Source of the DNA: Zonotrichia leucophrys gambelii
Lineage: Eukaryota; Chordata; Aves; Passeriformes; Passerellidae
Length of the DNA: 64,000 nt
Assembly: GCF_028769735.1 (NCBI RefSeq)
Contig: NC_088173.1
Location: 66,646,463-66,710,462, forward strand
Direction: 5' to 3'
Position 1 is the stretch's first letter; each line of letters starts with the position of its first letter. Both the position numbers and the translations under genes were made by a program. This document shows, piece after piece, positions 12,574 to 25,439 of this stretch. The notes under the pieces were generated by a model, which was given only the letters and a program-made list of their open reading frames with translations, ran no database searches and was not told the DNA's origin.

Positions 12574-13519
12574 GCTCCCAGGAACTGCTGCTCCCTGTCC
12601 GTGTGTCCGTGTGTCCGTGTGTCCGTGCTCCCTCTCGTCTCCTCAGACCTGCCAGGGCAGAGTGGCTGAGGTGCCGTGGCCTTGTGGATAAGGCAGGAGA
12701 TGGATTTCTGTGCTGACAGCTCCCAGGAGAAGATCCAGCAGCCAGGAGGAGCAGATGCTGATCTGGGCTAGTTTGGCGTCCTGGGTTTGGTGGGAGGTTT
12801 CCCGTTTGCAGGTCTGGAGAGAGAAGAGGGTTTGGATTATTCAGATATAAAGAGAGAGGAGCAAGAAGGCAATCAAGGCTCCTTTAGCTTTGGGCTGCAG
12901 CCAGGGACCTCCAAGAGGAGGCTGCAGAGTGTTCCTAAATCCTCCTTGTGCAGGTGAAAGGCCTGCCTCCATTTCAAGCAGTGACAGATAACAGAAGGGT
13001 ATTCTCAAGATACACTGATGGTCAATTCTTATATTAATTAATAAATAAATTGGGCTTTTATAAATTTACCTCTGACTTTTACACACTCCTGTCCTCTCAT
13101 TAAGCCTTTCTCTACATTCAGAAAAGAATGAAGAAGGAAGAGCTAAGGGTTTGTGGGGTTTTTTTGAGTTAGACAGGGTGTTATAATTTCAGAGAGATTT
13201 TTTCTTGTTGGAACATGTTGCCTGCAGAGAAGTTTGAAAGGAGGCTTTCCAGACAGCCAAATTGCACCCAAAATGATAAAAATGACTGCTCTCCATCAAG
13301 TGAGAGTTTTATGCTGATCTGATGAGTTGGGCACTGGGCGCCCCTTTTTGGGGGATATTAATTGGTGGTGGGAAATGAATCCTTGTGCTGGCAGCAGGGC
13401 TGGCAGGGCAGATCCTGGGGAGCTTTGTGAGGGATGAATTGCACTGTTACCTTCCACAGAGCTCCCTTGCACTGAGCAGGAGCTGCTCAGAGCAGCAGGA
13501 ATTTCCTCTCTAAATCAAA

Positions 13520-13622
13520 CCTGAAATACGGTACAGAGCTAAAACTGAAATATGGTACAATAGCTAAAACTGAAATACGGTACAATAGCTAAAACTGAAA
13601 TACGGTACAAGAGCTAAAACCA
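13520..13622. repeat. 25-bp tandem repeat, four copies
   Basis: Four head-to-tail copies of a unit reading CTAAAACTGAAATACGGTAC plus AATAG, differing by single bases (ATATGG/ATACGG, AATAG/AAGAG, AGAG). Confidence 0.85.
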
Positions 13623-14234
13623 GAGCTCTGTCAAGCTGAGGGCTGCTGAAGGAGAGCCGTCCTTGAGGAGAAGATTTCTGCATCGGGGCAGAGTGGGAGA
13701 GCTCTGCAGGGTGTTTTTCTCCCCACAGAGACAGAACATCCTTGCACAGAGCTGGCAACAGGGTCTGAGATAAGTGAAAAATGCAAACATTCTCCTAAAC
13801 AAGGCTGCATGAAGCGCTCTTCCTTATCGTTTCTCCCCTGGAAAGGCAGAGCAGGATCAGGAAAGCTCTGGGTGTGATAAATATCCCCTGTGAAAATGAC
13901 AGTCTGTTCCATTTTACAGACAGTTTAAAAAATGCCACCTGCCTTTGAAAGAAAAATAAATTTGTAGGGATCCATTTCCTACTAATGTTGGGGAGGGACT
14001 GTATTAATTTGGAGAACTAAATGGCAATTGCCTCTTGTACTAAAAAATCCATGGATGTATAACAGGGAACAGGAATGATCTGGTTTAAAAGATGCTTTGA
14101 TTGGCAAAGAATGAGGCTCCAGAGGTGTGGAAATGCTTCTTGGGCACCCAGCTGTGCCAAGCACCAGCCCAGCCCTGGTTGCCTTTGGGCAGTAATGGGA
14201 ATTTCTTGGTGTCTCTCTTGCCACAAGCCCCAGG

Positions 14235-14640
14235 GTGCACAAATGTAGGGGAATAGAGTATAGGTAAACAAAGGTAGCATAGAAAGTAATTTTACCCCCT
14301 AAAAGGTTGCAGCTGGGTTAATTATTAAAGATTAGGAACAGGCCTGATGTTAACAGGCCACAGCTGTGGCCAATCAGAAGAGTGTTATAAAAGAGTGATT
14401 GGTTGGTTAGGGGGAATTGGAGTCAGTTGGCTGCTGTGAGGACAAGGAAGAGTCAGTGTCCAGAGGAGCTGCCTATGAGAAACATCAAGGAGTACAAAAC
14501 TCCAGCAATGTGGAGCCCTTGCAATGTAATGACAACAGAACTCTTGCACTATAATGACAACACATGGAGTCTGCAGAAGTGGTTTCATTCAGAGCAGGAG
14601 GAGTGACAAACCAGCTGCAGGGAGGTCGATTTGCAGAAGC
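14235..14640 (+). mobile_element. Probable LTR-like segment with CCAAT and TATA boxes
   Basis: Contains GGCCAATCAGAAGAGTG followed closely by TTATAAAAGAGTG near 14390, then a partly repeated segment around GCAATGTAATGACAAC / GCACTATAATGACAACAC. This is the layout of an LTR promoter and resembles avian LTRs that I remember. Boundaries and target duplications were not found, so the span is approximate. It could instead be a unique promoter. Confidence 0.35.
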
Positions 14641-15373
14641 AAAATGTGTGTGGGCAAAAAGCATTTCCTCTCCCAAACGAGGACATTGCAATTCTCATTC
14701 TGATGGTGTTTTCCTGGTCACCCAGGCTGAGCTGGGCAGGCAGGAGGGAAGGCATGAAGAAAAGGTTCCTGTGTGCCCCAGAAACTGGGTTACCCCTCAA
14801 TCCATCCCTGTCTGCACTGGGGTTTCCTGTGAGGCTGCAGCAGCTGCTCCTCAGTGCCTGGGGGGAAACTGAGGCAGGAACCCTGGTGCAGCATGGTGCA
14901 GAGGGGGATTTGGGGTGCAGGAACTTACATGGGAACCATGGGCACATCTGAATAGGCAGCCATGGTTTGGGGAAGGGATGGAATATGGTTGAGTTGGGAA
15001 TGGTGCATTGGAAGCACAGAAATGTGGTGAGTTCTGAGCACTGGGTGATGCACAAAGCTTCTGGGCTGCCACAAACACCTCCTGTCCTTCTGTTTTGTAT
15101 CTGCTGCTGGGTGAGAGCTCAATGATTTGAATGACTTAATAGTTGTAAAACCAAAGAAAAAACCCAAACAGATAAAAAACCCCAAGCAAAACCAAAAATA
15201 GAGAACAGGAGAACCTTCTGTTCCGTTTTGGCCCTTAAGTCATTGCTCAGGCTCCTCCCAGCCATCTCCTATCAGATGAAGCATTTTTAGGTTGCTTTTT
15301 GGCACTGCCTCCTTCATTTCTTGGGGGTGAGATGCTGCCAAGTTGAAAAGAGGAAAATGCCAGTGCCTGTCAC

Positions 15374-18300
15374 TCACCTCTTGCACCTGCATCTTCGTCT
15401 TCTGGTTTCTAAGAAAAGAGAGAAAATGTTTTAGTTTTAAAGGTGCCAAGGGACAGGTCAGGAAAGAAATACTCCAGTGAGGTAGGGCTGGTGCTCCCCT
15501 GCAGCTGATATCTTTAATAACAGATAAACCAAGCCTATTTTTGAGGAAATCCATGCCAGGGAGAGGTGCTGCAGCTCGTGTTACCCCTGTAATGCACTTA
15601 AAACATTTTCATGAAGTAATCTTTGAGGTGAGTAGCAGCAGCAGGGTCAGCCTGGGAACACTGAGGGTGAATTATTTCTGTTTTCTGTCTCCAGTAACTT
15701 TGGGACATTGCTGAAAATTCCTCAGCAGCAATAATTTCTGCAGCAGGTGAGTGGCAGTGATGCCACATCACGTGCACCCAAGGTGACAATGCTCTCCCCC
15801 ATTCTAGCCTCTGTGTTGCTACTTTGGGGTAGATTAAGCCAAATAAATTAATTATTTAAGTATTTAATTATTTCATTATTTCATTATTTCATTATTTCAT
15901 TATGGCCCAGTCATTAATTTTAGACTAAGGTAAAAATCCATCCTGAAGGGCTTGGCAATTGCTGCAGAAATTACCTGCAGCTGAGGGCTTTTCACTGATC
16001 ATAATGTAATGAAGTTTCTCATCTGGTTCCAGCTTGAGATGCTGCTCTCAGCATGTGCTGGAGCAGATTTACTCTGTTAGGTCAGAATGTTTCAGGCTCT
16101 GGCACTTTAACCTGTGACACATCCATAAATAAGCCCAGACAGTTGCTAGAGTTAAGTACCGTCTCTTTCTAATCTATTTTTCTTCCTTGAAAGTCTTTTC
16201 CATCATAAATAATTTCCTGACTGTGTTATTCTAAGTTGATAATTCTTTCTCCTCCTAACCCTAGTGATGAGGATTAAAATGCAGACACTGATTTTAGCAG
16301 TGCTCCTTGTCTTGCATTGGCTGTGTTCTGATTTTCAGCTGCCTCCCCAGAGTGCCAGAACATCCATGTCCCTGAGGGCAGGGCAGGGGGCTCAGAGCAG
16401 AGATGGGTCTGGAGGGGTTTGTGGGGATGGGTCTGGAGAGGGGTGTGGGGATGGGTCTGGAGGGGGGTTTGGGGATGGGTCTGGAGAGGGTTTGTAGGGA
16501 TGGGTCTGGAGAGGGGTGTGGGGATGGGTCTGGATGGGGTTTGTGGGGATGGGTCTGGAGAGGGTTTGTGGGGATGGGTCTGGAGAGGGGTTTGTGGGGA
16601 TGGGTCTGGAGAGGGGTGTGGGGATGGGTCTGGAGGGGTTTGTAGGGATGGGTCTGGAGGGGTTTGGGGATGGGTCTGGAGAGGGTGTGGGGAGCCTCAC
16701 GTTGGCACAGCACGATGGTGATCACCAGGGCAAGGAGGAGCAGGAGGCAGGCACCTGCCAAGGGCACCCAGATGAAGATGTGGCAGAAGAAATTCAGATC
16801 TCCCTGCATTCTTCCCTCTGCAGGAAGAGAGAAGATGGAATGTCCACCAAGTGCTCAGGACACTTCTGGTGTCAGCGTTTTCCTGGGGACTCGAGGGAGG
16901 ATATATGGGCAAAAGTTTTCTCCTGTTTCCTGCTGGGGCTAAAAGCAGCTCCAGCCACCAAGGCTCTCCCCTCCCTCCCCATACCCCTGCTGTGCCCAGG
17001 CATGCTCAAACGTTTTACATCATATTTAGCCATTCTTAGTTTGAATGAAATATTAGCATTTAATCCTTAAAGATAAAGATGATCTGTGGATTTTCACTCT
17101 CCCTCCCAGTCCCAAAATATCTGCAGGATCCCCCTTGGTATCAGTGAAGCAGGGTCCAGCCCTTCCCCTCTCCCTCCCTGCATTCAGGTTACCTGGCTCA
17201 GCAGTTGTGAGGTTGGGCTCCTCAGTGGTGCTGCCCTGGGTGGTGGGTGCTGTTGTGCTGGGTGCCACTGTGGTGGTGGCTGTAAGTGAAATGGGTTAAT
17301 TCAGCATGCAGGGAAATACAATGGAACACATCTCTCCTGCCTTTCTGCTCTCTTACCCCTGCCAGGGCACAGGTGCTCCCGAGTTCAGCTCCAGGAGAAC
17401 TTCACAGAGCCCATCCTGGAGGGGCACCCCCCCAAGGAGGGTCTCCCAAGGGCCAAGAGGGAGCTGCAGCCTGCTTGTTTCTCACTTTGTGACACCATCC
17501 CCACAAAGCCTGAGCCCCCTGAGCTTTTGGGAGCTGCGTGTGCTGAGGAAGGAGGGGGTGGTGCTGGACTTTGCTTCAATGCTCTCCCCTCAGAGCCAAG
17601 GGTGGGATGGGGAAGGTGGGAGATGCAGCCCAGTGATGTTTGCCTTTGGGCAGGAGGAGAGGGGGGCAGCAGGGAGGCTCTGGCAGGAGGAGCAGGGCTT
17701 GCTCACAGGATGCCCTGGGCCAGCCAGCAGGGAAATGGGGTTTGTGGAGGGATGGCTGCTCACACAGGGCACGGGCAGGAGGTGCTGGGCATTTTGGCAG
17801 GGCTGGGGGAGGCTGGGGAAGGAGTTGCTGACCTGGGAGGAAGGCTCGCTGGCCAGGGCTGAAGTGCAGCATTTGGTTGAGATTCATCACGCAGAAATAG
17901 CTGCCCTGGTCCTGTGGTGTGAAAGATTTCACTGCCAGCCGATAGATCGTGCTGTCTTTGCTCGCCTCAAAGCGTGTGGACGTTTTCTGTCCCCCCTCAA
18001 ACGTGGGCCGGGACAGGGAATTGATGAAGACAATGAAGTGAAGGGTCCCACTGCTGTCCTGGCGGATCCAGGATGCCCCATGGCTCCTGTCAGTGTGACA
18101 CTCCAGCTCCAGCCTCTGTCCCACCCGGAGCTGCCCCATGTCCTTGGGAGACCTGAGCTTCATCTCCAGTTTCTGGCCATAGATCCCAGGGCAGCCTGCA
18201 GGAGAGAAATCCTTGCTGGAACCACTTGGGAAAAGTCAAAGGGTCCTCTGAGAATACCTCCCTCCCTCCCTCCCTGTCCATGGGCTGGGAGTACAAATGG

Positions 18301-18805
18301 GAAGGGAAGACCTCACTGTCTGGAGGTGTGAAGGTTTCCTTGGAGTCCTTGCTGGGATGTGCATGGAGGGTGCTCAGCAATCCCGGGCTTGAGAGATGGG
18401 TGCTGCCCTTCCAGTGTCTTCTCAGGGACGTGACACCTTCCCAGCTTCTCTGAAGTGACTCCATTTACACTTCTTGCAAAGCCTTTTTTTCCCCACCCTT
18501 CTCCCTCCCCTCTGGAAGCCCTCATTGGATCCATCTCTGTTCCCAGTGCAGGTGGTGCTGCAGCCGCCCCTCTGGCTGCCCTTTGCTGGCTGAGGTGATG
18601 CCACCCTTCCTTCCAAACTCACTGAGCACACCTCAAGGTCAGCCTTTTTGGTTTGCTTTTTACCCCCTTAATCATTTACCCCAGTGTGTTGGATTCAATA
18701 GAAAGGTTTTCCTTGTCCCTCCCGGTGAAGGGGCTGCAGAGCCCCGTGTCCGTACTCACAGAATCCCAGAGCGAGCAGCAGGAGCAGGGCAGGAGACGTG
18801 TCCAT
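15374..18805 (-). CDS. CD8A: CD8 alpha chain, copy 2 (with Lck-binding Cys-x-Cys exon)
   Basis: CD8 alpha co-receptor chain. Minus-strand coding exons are: signal 18805-18760; Ig-V 18195-17833; hinge 17279-17193 (Thr/Pro-rich, ATTTVAPSTTAPTTQGS...); TM 16817-16701, ending VLCQ; cytoplasmic micro-exon 15408-15378. Introns 1-4 have GT..AG borders in phase 1. The micro-exon has a strong pyrimidine tract (TTTTCTCTCTTTTCTTAG) and encodes QTRRRRCRCK. Cys-x-Cys after a basic run is the zinc-clasp motif with which CD8 alpha holds the kinase Lck. Read straight on, the exon stops at TGA 15376-15374, giving 215 residues. It also ends in a good donor (GAG/GTGAGT), so a further 3' exon may exist that I could not find. 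The V domain has the canonical Cys, Trp and DxGxYxC residues. Intron 4 holds the 16.4-kb minisatellite. Confidence 0.88.
15842..15905. repeat. AT-rich short tandem repeat (ATTATTTC)
   Basis: Low-complexity run of ATTATTTC / AATTATTTAAGT units inside intron 4 of CD8A copy 2. Confidence 0.7.
16400..16692. repeat. G-rich minisatellite in CD8A copy 2 intron 4
   Basis: About a dozen units of the form GGGATGGGTCTGGAGAGGG plus TTTGTG or TGTG, roughly 24-29 bp each. It ends next to the TM exon, only about 10 bases from the donor at 16700. Long open frames in all registers come from the repeat. Confidence 0.92.
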
Positions 18806-19860
18806 CTTCCCCTGGGGCGCCTGTGCCTGGGGCTGGTGCAGAGCAGCTGAGGAGATCTCTGTCACTTGGCTTGGGAGGCTGTGTCACTCTTTGGGGAGGA
18901 TGTGATGTCACCAGGACCCTCTTGGGTAGGGAGGTGATGCTCGGCATCTGCGGCGTACCGAGGACAAAAAACATTCCTGAAGAAATTAATTGTCCAGAGT
19001 TTATACATCCTTATCAGTTCTTAATGGTGCCTCAAGGCTTTTTGCTGGATGCCTTCCCTTGAGATCCATTGATGCTGCTCATGGCTGAGGTAGGACCAGC
19101 CAGCACAGCCTGCTCTGCCCAGCACTCCGGGGACCCACAGCAGCTGCAGCTCTGCAGGAGTTATGGATGAGTCCCATGCTTTTGGTGCAGGCTGCACTTT
19201 GCTTTTCTTGGCAGGGATTCTGCCTCCTCCTCAGCACCCTCAAGGGGTCTCACGTGGATGGCAGAGCCCAGGCTGTTTTGTTACCCAGCAAGTGGGACAC
19301 AGGTGTTTCATGGCATAGAGACACAGATCATTCATCTCCAAGCACACGTGCTGCTGGCACACAGCTGGGTCCTTCAGGTGCCTGACTGTTGTCTTTGCAA
19401 TTCTTCTTTGTTTAATTCTTCCTTGTAATTTCAAAACTCTTCATGCAGGGCAGGTGGTCTGTGAGCAGAAACTTCGTGTGAGAACCCAATGTCCAGCGTG
19501 TGCTTTGCATTTTGTTTGTTTTACCAACTCGTGGTTCTCTTCTCTCACCACAAATGTTTCCTCTCTGCCAAAAATATCCCCTTGTGTGCCTCAATGGCCC
19601 TTGCTGCTGCCTCCAGGTGACCACTGGCACATAGGGATGGGTGATGCTTCCTTGAGCTTTAAAAACACACAGTAACAACAAGTTTTACCAGCCTGCAAAG
19701 GGCTGGGCTGGTGTCTGATTTCTTTCTTTCTTCCTGGCTTTCCTGTTGATTTTTTTCTAATTTTTTTTCCATTACCCCTCTGCAAAGAAAGCCCCTTTTA
19801 CCTGGATCTGTCAGAAAGTAGGTGCTGCTGGGTTTGATGCTGTTTCTAACGGGGCTCAGA
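18806..19860 (-). promoter_or_regulatory. Upstream block C of CD8A copy 2
   Basis: 5' flank of copy 2 and counterpart of blocks A and B. It includes GGCTTGGGAGGCTGTGTCAC, GATGTGATGTCACCAGGACC and the distal CCTTGCTGCTGCCTCCAGGT segment. Presence of three colinear copies marks it as one duplicated unit; promoter function is inferred from position. Confidence 0.45.
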
Positions 19861-22440
19861 GCTGAATCACTGAAAACAGTTTAGGAACTGGGTTTATTTC
19901 TCTGGTCTTCAATGCATGTTGGTGAGTGAAGAAAACTGTTAGGCCTGCTGAAATATGTGAAATTCATGCTTTTGTTAGGCTGGGAGACTTGTGATGTCTA
20001 CCTTAAATTAAGTAGATAAAAGTAAAATGGAAATGAATGTGTTGGCCAATGAGGATGGGACAAAAATGTTGTCAGTTCTGGGTTCTCACTCTGCTGCAGA
20101 GTGAGCACACAGTGCATGTGCTCGAGATGTGGTGCTGGATGTGCTGGCAGAACCTGTGCATTCAAAGGCTCATCCAGAAAGGGCTTCTGCCTTTCTTAAC
20201 AGGGAAATCTCATTTCTTTCTTGTCTCTGGGAAACAGTAAATTTTACATGACTCAGCCCAGGGTACCAAAGTGGTGCCCAGATATTCCTCTCCTCTGTGT
20301 GGAGGTGTTCTTGATCTCAGTCCTCTTTGCTCACAGACTGAGCTGATTTCCAGGCAAGGCCCCATTTTCCCCTGCTAATGAATATATCCTATAAAGGCAA
20401 GGCAAAACCTGGCACATATTGCTTTTTTACTGATTTCTGTGATAAGGCATTGTGTAGTACAAAGCTATTTCTATTTTGCATAGTGACAAAGAACAAAAAA
20501 TAAAGTTGCAGTGACAATCACTTGATTAGGAAAAGCTCCAGAACACAAACAAGACCTCTAGGAAAAAGCTCTGATTTAAAATCAACACCTGTATAAGTAA
20601 TTTAGATTGGTTAATGTAAGTTTATACTGATGACCAGCTCTAAAACTGGGGGGAGAAGGTGGGGAATCAGATTAATTAAGGAACCTCCTTAATTTTTTAT
20701 GTTCTGGTTGGCCTGTTTGTCCTCTATACAGGACTTTAGAATAGACTGTCCTTGTTTGACTGAGGACTTAAGCCAAGTCAATGAACACTAGCATTGTTTT
20801 ATTAGTAATTTAGTTAGTAATTTCTGTTGTAGGGTCACTGGTATGATTTGACTAAGGAAAAAGTAAAAATACTCAACCAGTTACTTCTGCAGAGCATCAT
20901 GTAAGAGAAGTCAGGAGACCAGACAGTTTGATTAGAAAGTAGAAGTAATTTCTTTTTTCTCCCAAACCTACATATAAGTTTTATTTTTCTCACAGCTAAG
21001 GTTACAGGACTCTGATTGCTTTGCACTCCAACCTAAGTTGGTTATGACTGAGGTTTATATTTATGTACTAGGGCCAGCTTAGATCTCTATTTAATTAAAG
21101 TCAAATAATTAGTAGAAGACAGGAGCAAGGAGACAAGAGACAAAATCATGCAGGGATGAGAAGAGTAACAAGGATTCACCTGGTTTTGATCAGAGCTAGC
21201 AGGAGGAGAATTTAGAATTCATTTTCTCTGTTTCCTTACATCCATTTGACAGAGAAGGAACGGGAAACGAGAGGGAGCTGAGGCACCAGACCATGCTGAG
21301 CTTTGGATATGTTTGATTTTGTGGAAAGCTCTCAGGGACCTTTTCCTGGGGTAAGAACTCTCCAGTTTCTCAGTGCCAGCCGTAGCAGACCCTGCCTGGA
21401 TGTGCCCCAGTGTTTTGAGGCTGGAGCTCCTCTGGGGACGGGGCAGCGGCGCTGCCGTGGTTGGTGAACACCACAATGACTGTGCCCAGTGTTCTGCTGC
21501 CCATGGCATCTCCTAGTGCTCCACAAGGACATCCCTTTGCCAGGCAGTGATGCCACCTTCCTGAGGATGAGCAGCTGCTCTTGGATCCCTGTGAGGGGTC
21601 AGTGATGCCAACTGAGGGGTGACACCAGACTTTTCCACAGCACCGCTCACTCTTCCTGTTCCTAACCCTTGGAGGATTGCATTAAAATTTTCCATTCCAT
21701 TTTCATAACCAAGAATGGAAAGTTTCAATGAAGACCTCAAAATTTAGTGGCAAATTACCAGCATTGTTTTTCGAACAGAGGGAAAAAGACCCTGTTGAGG
21801 CTGTAGCACGCAGCTTTTCCGGTGTGAAGCTGTGGTTTGTGAGCCCCTTGCTGCCCCCCTTTCTTTGCAAAGCTGCAGCACTCAAAGGGCTTTGCAGAAT
21901 GTCAAGTGCAACAGCCACCAGCCAGGCACTCACTCTGTTTTTCCACTGCAGCCAGGGTTTCCAGATTGGTGGCCAGTGCTGCCCACTGCTCTGGGTGCTC
22001 TGTGTGCACGTCACTTACCTTAAAATCCAGAATGCAAACCACAAACCCTCTGTGCTCCCACCTCTCCTTGGAGCAGCCTTTAACTGACCACAGGGTGGAA
22101 ACTCTCCACAATCTCCAGGCTTGTTGGTACCTCAGATGAAAGTTTGATAGGAGACCTGGATGTGTTGTGAGTTTTCCTCGTGGGAAACTTCCCCTCTTGA
22201 TGCTGCAGAGCTCATTTGTGCTGGCATTCAGTAAATCAGCAATTTGTGGTGTTGTCTTTTGGGGGCTGGTGACAATGTGCCAGTGCCCCAGCTGCAGTTA
22301 ACAGTGAACAGGCTGGTTTTTCTGCCTCTTTAATCTAAATACCACAGATTCAAACTAGACTTAAAAAAGAACCTTATGTTTTTCTAAGTCTATATAGACT
22401 TAAGAAAAGGTAAATTTTCTGACTGGCTCTAACATATATC

Positions 22441-22471
<31 letters not shown>

Positions 22472-25070
22472 GTCTGAACTGTTCAAGTAGATGAACTGGT
22501 CTCATTTTCTCATTTCCAATTCTCACAATCACATTTCTGTGGGGTTCAAGGCACTGTTTCATTGTTGTCCTCTGAGTCCAGCTCCTTTCCAGGCTCTCAT
22601 AGCCTTGGTGCAATCCCCACAGCTGTTCTGTTGTCACCAATCCAGAGTGTTGTCATGTCAGGTCTCCTTTGCTGCACACTGACCTTCTTCCCCAGCCATC
22701 CTGGGCAGGAATTCCTGGTGGAGAACCCTCAGGGAGGTGGTGGGTCCATTTATGTGGTGCAGGAGGGCTTCCCCAGAGCAGAGTATTGCTGTGCATCTTT
22801 ACTGTTAAAGTCTTTGAAAGGGAACTAATTTCCACAGCAGCTCACAGCTAATGGAAATGGAAGAAATGTTCCCACTTCTGTTCTCCACCTCTCCTACTGG
22901 CAGGATGGAAACCCATGGCTTGCTGGAGACAACTTGCTTCATCCATTTTGTGGTCCTATTAATAGTGTTTGCTGGCTTATACAGCTTATTTCTTCTCAAT
23001 TTTGCATTTATTTGAAAAAACCCCAACCCCCTCTGTCGATTTAGACCTGTAAGGTGCAGCCCTAAGCCACAACTCCCTGTTCAAAAGGGGCAGGGTGGGA
23101 GGGATGGTGGCATCAAAAAGCAGCAGCTGGTTTAATGCTCTCCTGCCATTACAACACAAACTAGATTTGGTGTTGAGTTCACTTTTAACAGCACTGCAAG
23201 AGAAGAGTGTGATTGTTCTTCCCATGCCTGTTCTCCTGCAGGCACCACTGCACTCCCTGTTTGTGAGTGTTGGGCTCAGAGGACAAATGGCAAATCATGT
23301 CTAAACAAATCCTGCAAACTTTATTTTTGTGTACATTAATTTGTTTTCATTTATGTGTTGCAAATACAGAACTGCAGAAGGATTTTATAGAGAGTGAACA
23401 ATACAGGGGAAGGTGAAATTTGGAGTAGGTGGCTATGAAGTGTTGCATGAAAGGAAAACCAGTTCCTGACTTGGTTATAAAATTTGGGTTAAGACAGGTA
23501 CTACCATGGGAATATCAACTCTTTTCCCAGCAGGAAAAGCAAATTGGATGTCAGCAGGTAGGAAGGAAATCAGATATAAAGCAGAGAGCACAGCTTTGCC
23601 ATTGTGTGGTCCATGCACAGCCAAGGCATGGCCCAATGCACTGCATAAATCCTGAATGCTGTGTGCTCTTCTCACCCCTCATCTCACAGAGGGGACTCAA
23701 ATAAGAATAGTAGAGCAAGAGAAGGTTCAGAGCAGGACAAAATGTGGGGTCAGAGGTCTGGGATGGATTTTGTGTGTCAAGCTAGGACTCTTTACCCTGA
23801 AAAGCTGATTTAAATGGATTTACACCAAAGGCCTCCAGGGTAAGGAGTGGCTGGGAAGGAGTGGAGAAGGGTTGATTATTCCCTGCTTTTTTCAATACAG
23901 AAAGGAAGGGGCAGCAGGTGAAGCTGATGTTGGATGAGGCTGAAAGCAAAATAATTCCTCCACCCTGGGATGTCCCTGACAAAGGACACTGTGGATGCAG
24001 GGCCTGGACAAATGCTTGGGAGAGAGGCTCATTGTGGGTTACTCAATGGACAGCAACAGGCTCAGGAAATCTAGTTAGTTAAAAATAGACTGAACATTAA
24101 GGGAGAGTGCCATATGTGATTTTCTTGTCATTATTACTTAGCCATGTGCTCACAGCCAGTGCTGGAGACAGGATGGTTGTCTGCAGGAACCTTTGTTTGA
24201 ACCAAACCTGTCATTTTTATATTCTTAAATGTGGGATCTCATTACAATGTGTCATTTTAAGGAAGCCATTTGTTACAAAACCCCACATCCATTTCCTCTG
24301 AAATGCTATTAATTTTCCAATTATCTCATTCTTTAATGCTGGGCACTTTAATCTTCTTTAGCTGTTCACCCTGCACAAGGACAATTATCCCAACAACAGA
24401 TCCTGTGGTTTTTCAGGAGAACATTTATCCCTCTTGGAAAAGGGATAATGGCCAGCAAAGATGTTTGACCCTGGGCAACCACCTCAGTTTGTGTTCCAGC
24501 TTCAGGAAAGTAAGGATTGCCCAGGTTTGGGGACCAGGAGAATTTGCACAGAGGCATCTTCCTTCCCCTGGCATTTCCTTGGGGATGTCACCTTGGGCTC
24601 TGCACAGTGGGATGTGACCCATGTTTTTAATTGTGTCAAAATTATCCTGGCTATGGCAGTGATGGGTGCCAGATTAAAATGACCTGAGGAAAGGCATCAA
24701 TTATAGTAATGGCTGTTCCACCACTGCTCTGACTCATTTCCTCCTGCATCCAGGTGACTTGAGACATGTGTTTTAATAACAGGAATGTCATTTACAACTC
24801 ATTGCTCAGGGCAGGAATATACAATCCCAGCCCCCAGGAATATTTTGTGCTAATTTTTTAAGTGACTGATAGGAAATACCCTAAGTTAAATTTTGCATTC
24901 AGTGTTGATGTTAAGGCATCATGTTTTGAAGCCCATGAAATTGGGCATCAGTGCAGCCCAGCACCTCTCCCTAAGGCATCAGGCAGTGAGTTTACCTCAT
25001 GCTTGTGCTGGGTGATTGCACTTGGGCTTGGTTGAAGAATGGCAGCAGTTCTTCAGGCCAGGACCCCCCA
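19861..25070. other. Intergenic stretch upstream of CD8A copy 2
   Basis: No supported gene. A TA/T-rich run lies at about 22436-22471. Around 23.7-24.0 kb the sequence vaguely resembles an old LINE 3' region, but I could not assign it. Confidence 0.4.
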
Positions 25071-25074
25071 GAAC

Positions 25075-25361
25075 TCAGAATCTCATCCCTGCTGTGCCTG
25101 AAGAGGGGTCAGATATTGACAGGACAAGGGCAGATGGCCTCAGGTTTAGCCAGGGGAGGTTCAGTTGGGTATTAGGAAAAATTCCTCACTGAAGGAGTGG
25201 CTAAGAACAGGAACAGGCTGCCCAGGGCAGTGGTGGAGTCACCATCAATGGTAGTGCTCAAAAAACAAGCAGACATTGCACTTTGGCATTGAGGCATTGG
25301 GTCAAAGATTGGACTGGAGGATCGTGGAGGTCATTTGCAACTGAAATGATTCTCTGGTTCT
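25075..25361 (+). mobile_element. CR1 LINE 3' fragment, plus orientation
   Basis: Carries the typical CR1 3' block: CAGGCTGCCCAGGGCAGTGG, TGGAGTCACCATC, TTGGACTGGAGGATCGTGGAGGTC, and an end close to AATGATTCTCTGGTTCTGTG. 5'-truncated, as is usual for CR1. Confidence 0.8.
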
Positions 25362-25439
25362 GTGCTGTGGTGGCGCTCAGCTGTGGTGCTGCCATGTGGA
25401 AGAGCAGCATGCACCTCTGAGAATGCTGTGCCTGTCCCC

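Noticed and set aside
13631..13713. Possible last exon of CD8A copy 2 (acceptor CACCCTGCAG, phase-compatible, 24 codons to a stop)
   Set aside because: Phase fits, but the encoded tail is not one I recognise and such a match is easily found by chance in 5 kb.
16264..17070. Open frames on both strands over the 16.4-kb G-rich array
   Set aside because: Minisatellite translation products; the minus-strand part also runs into the real CD8A TM exon in a different context.
17306..18331. 341-codon plus-strand open frame over CD8A copy 2 (and its 246-codon twin at 7785-8525)
   Set aside because: Antisense shadow of the CD8A V exon and flanking intron. Its duplication just follows the gene duplication, and it has no recognisable domain.
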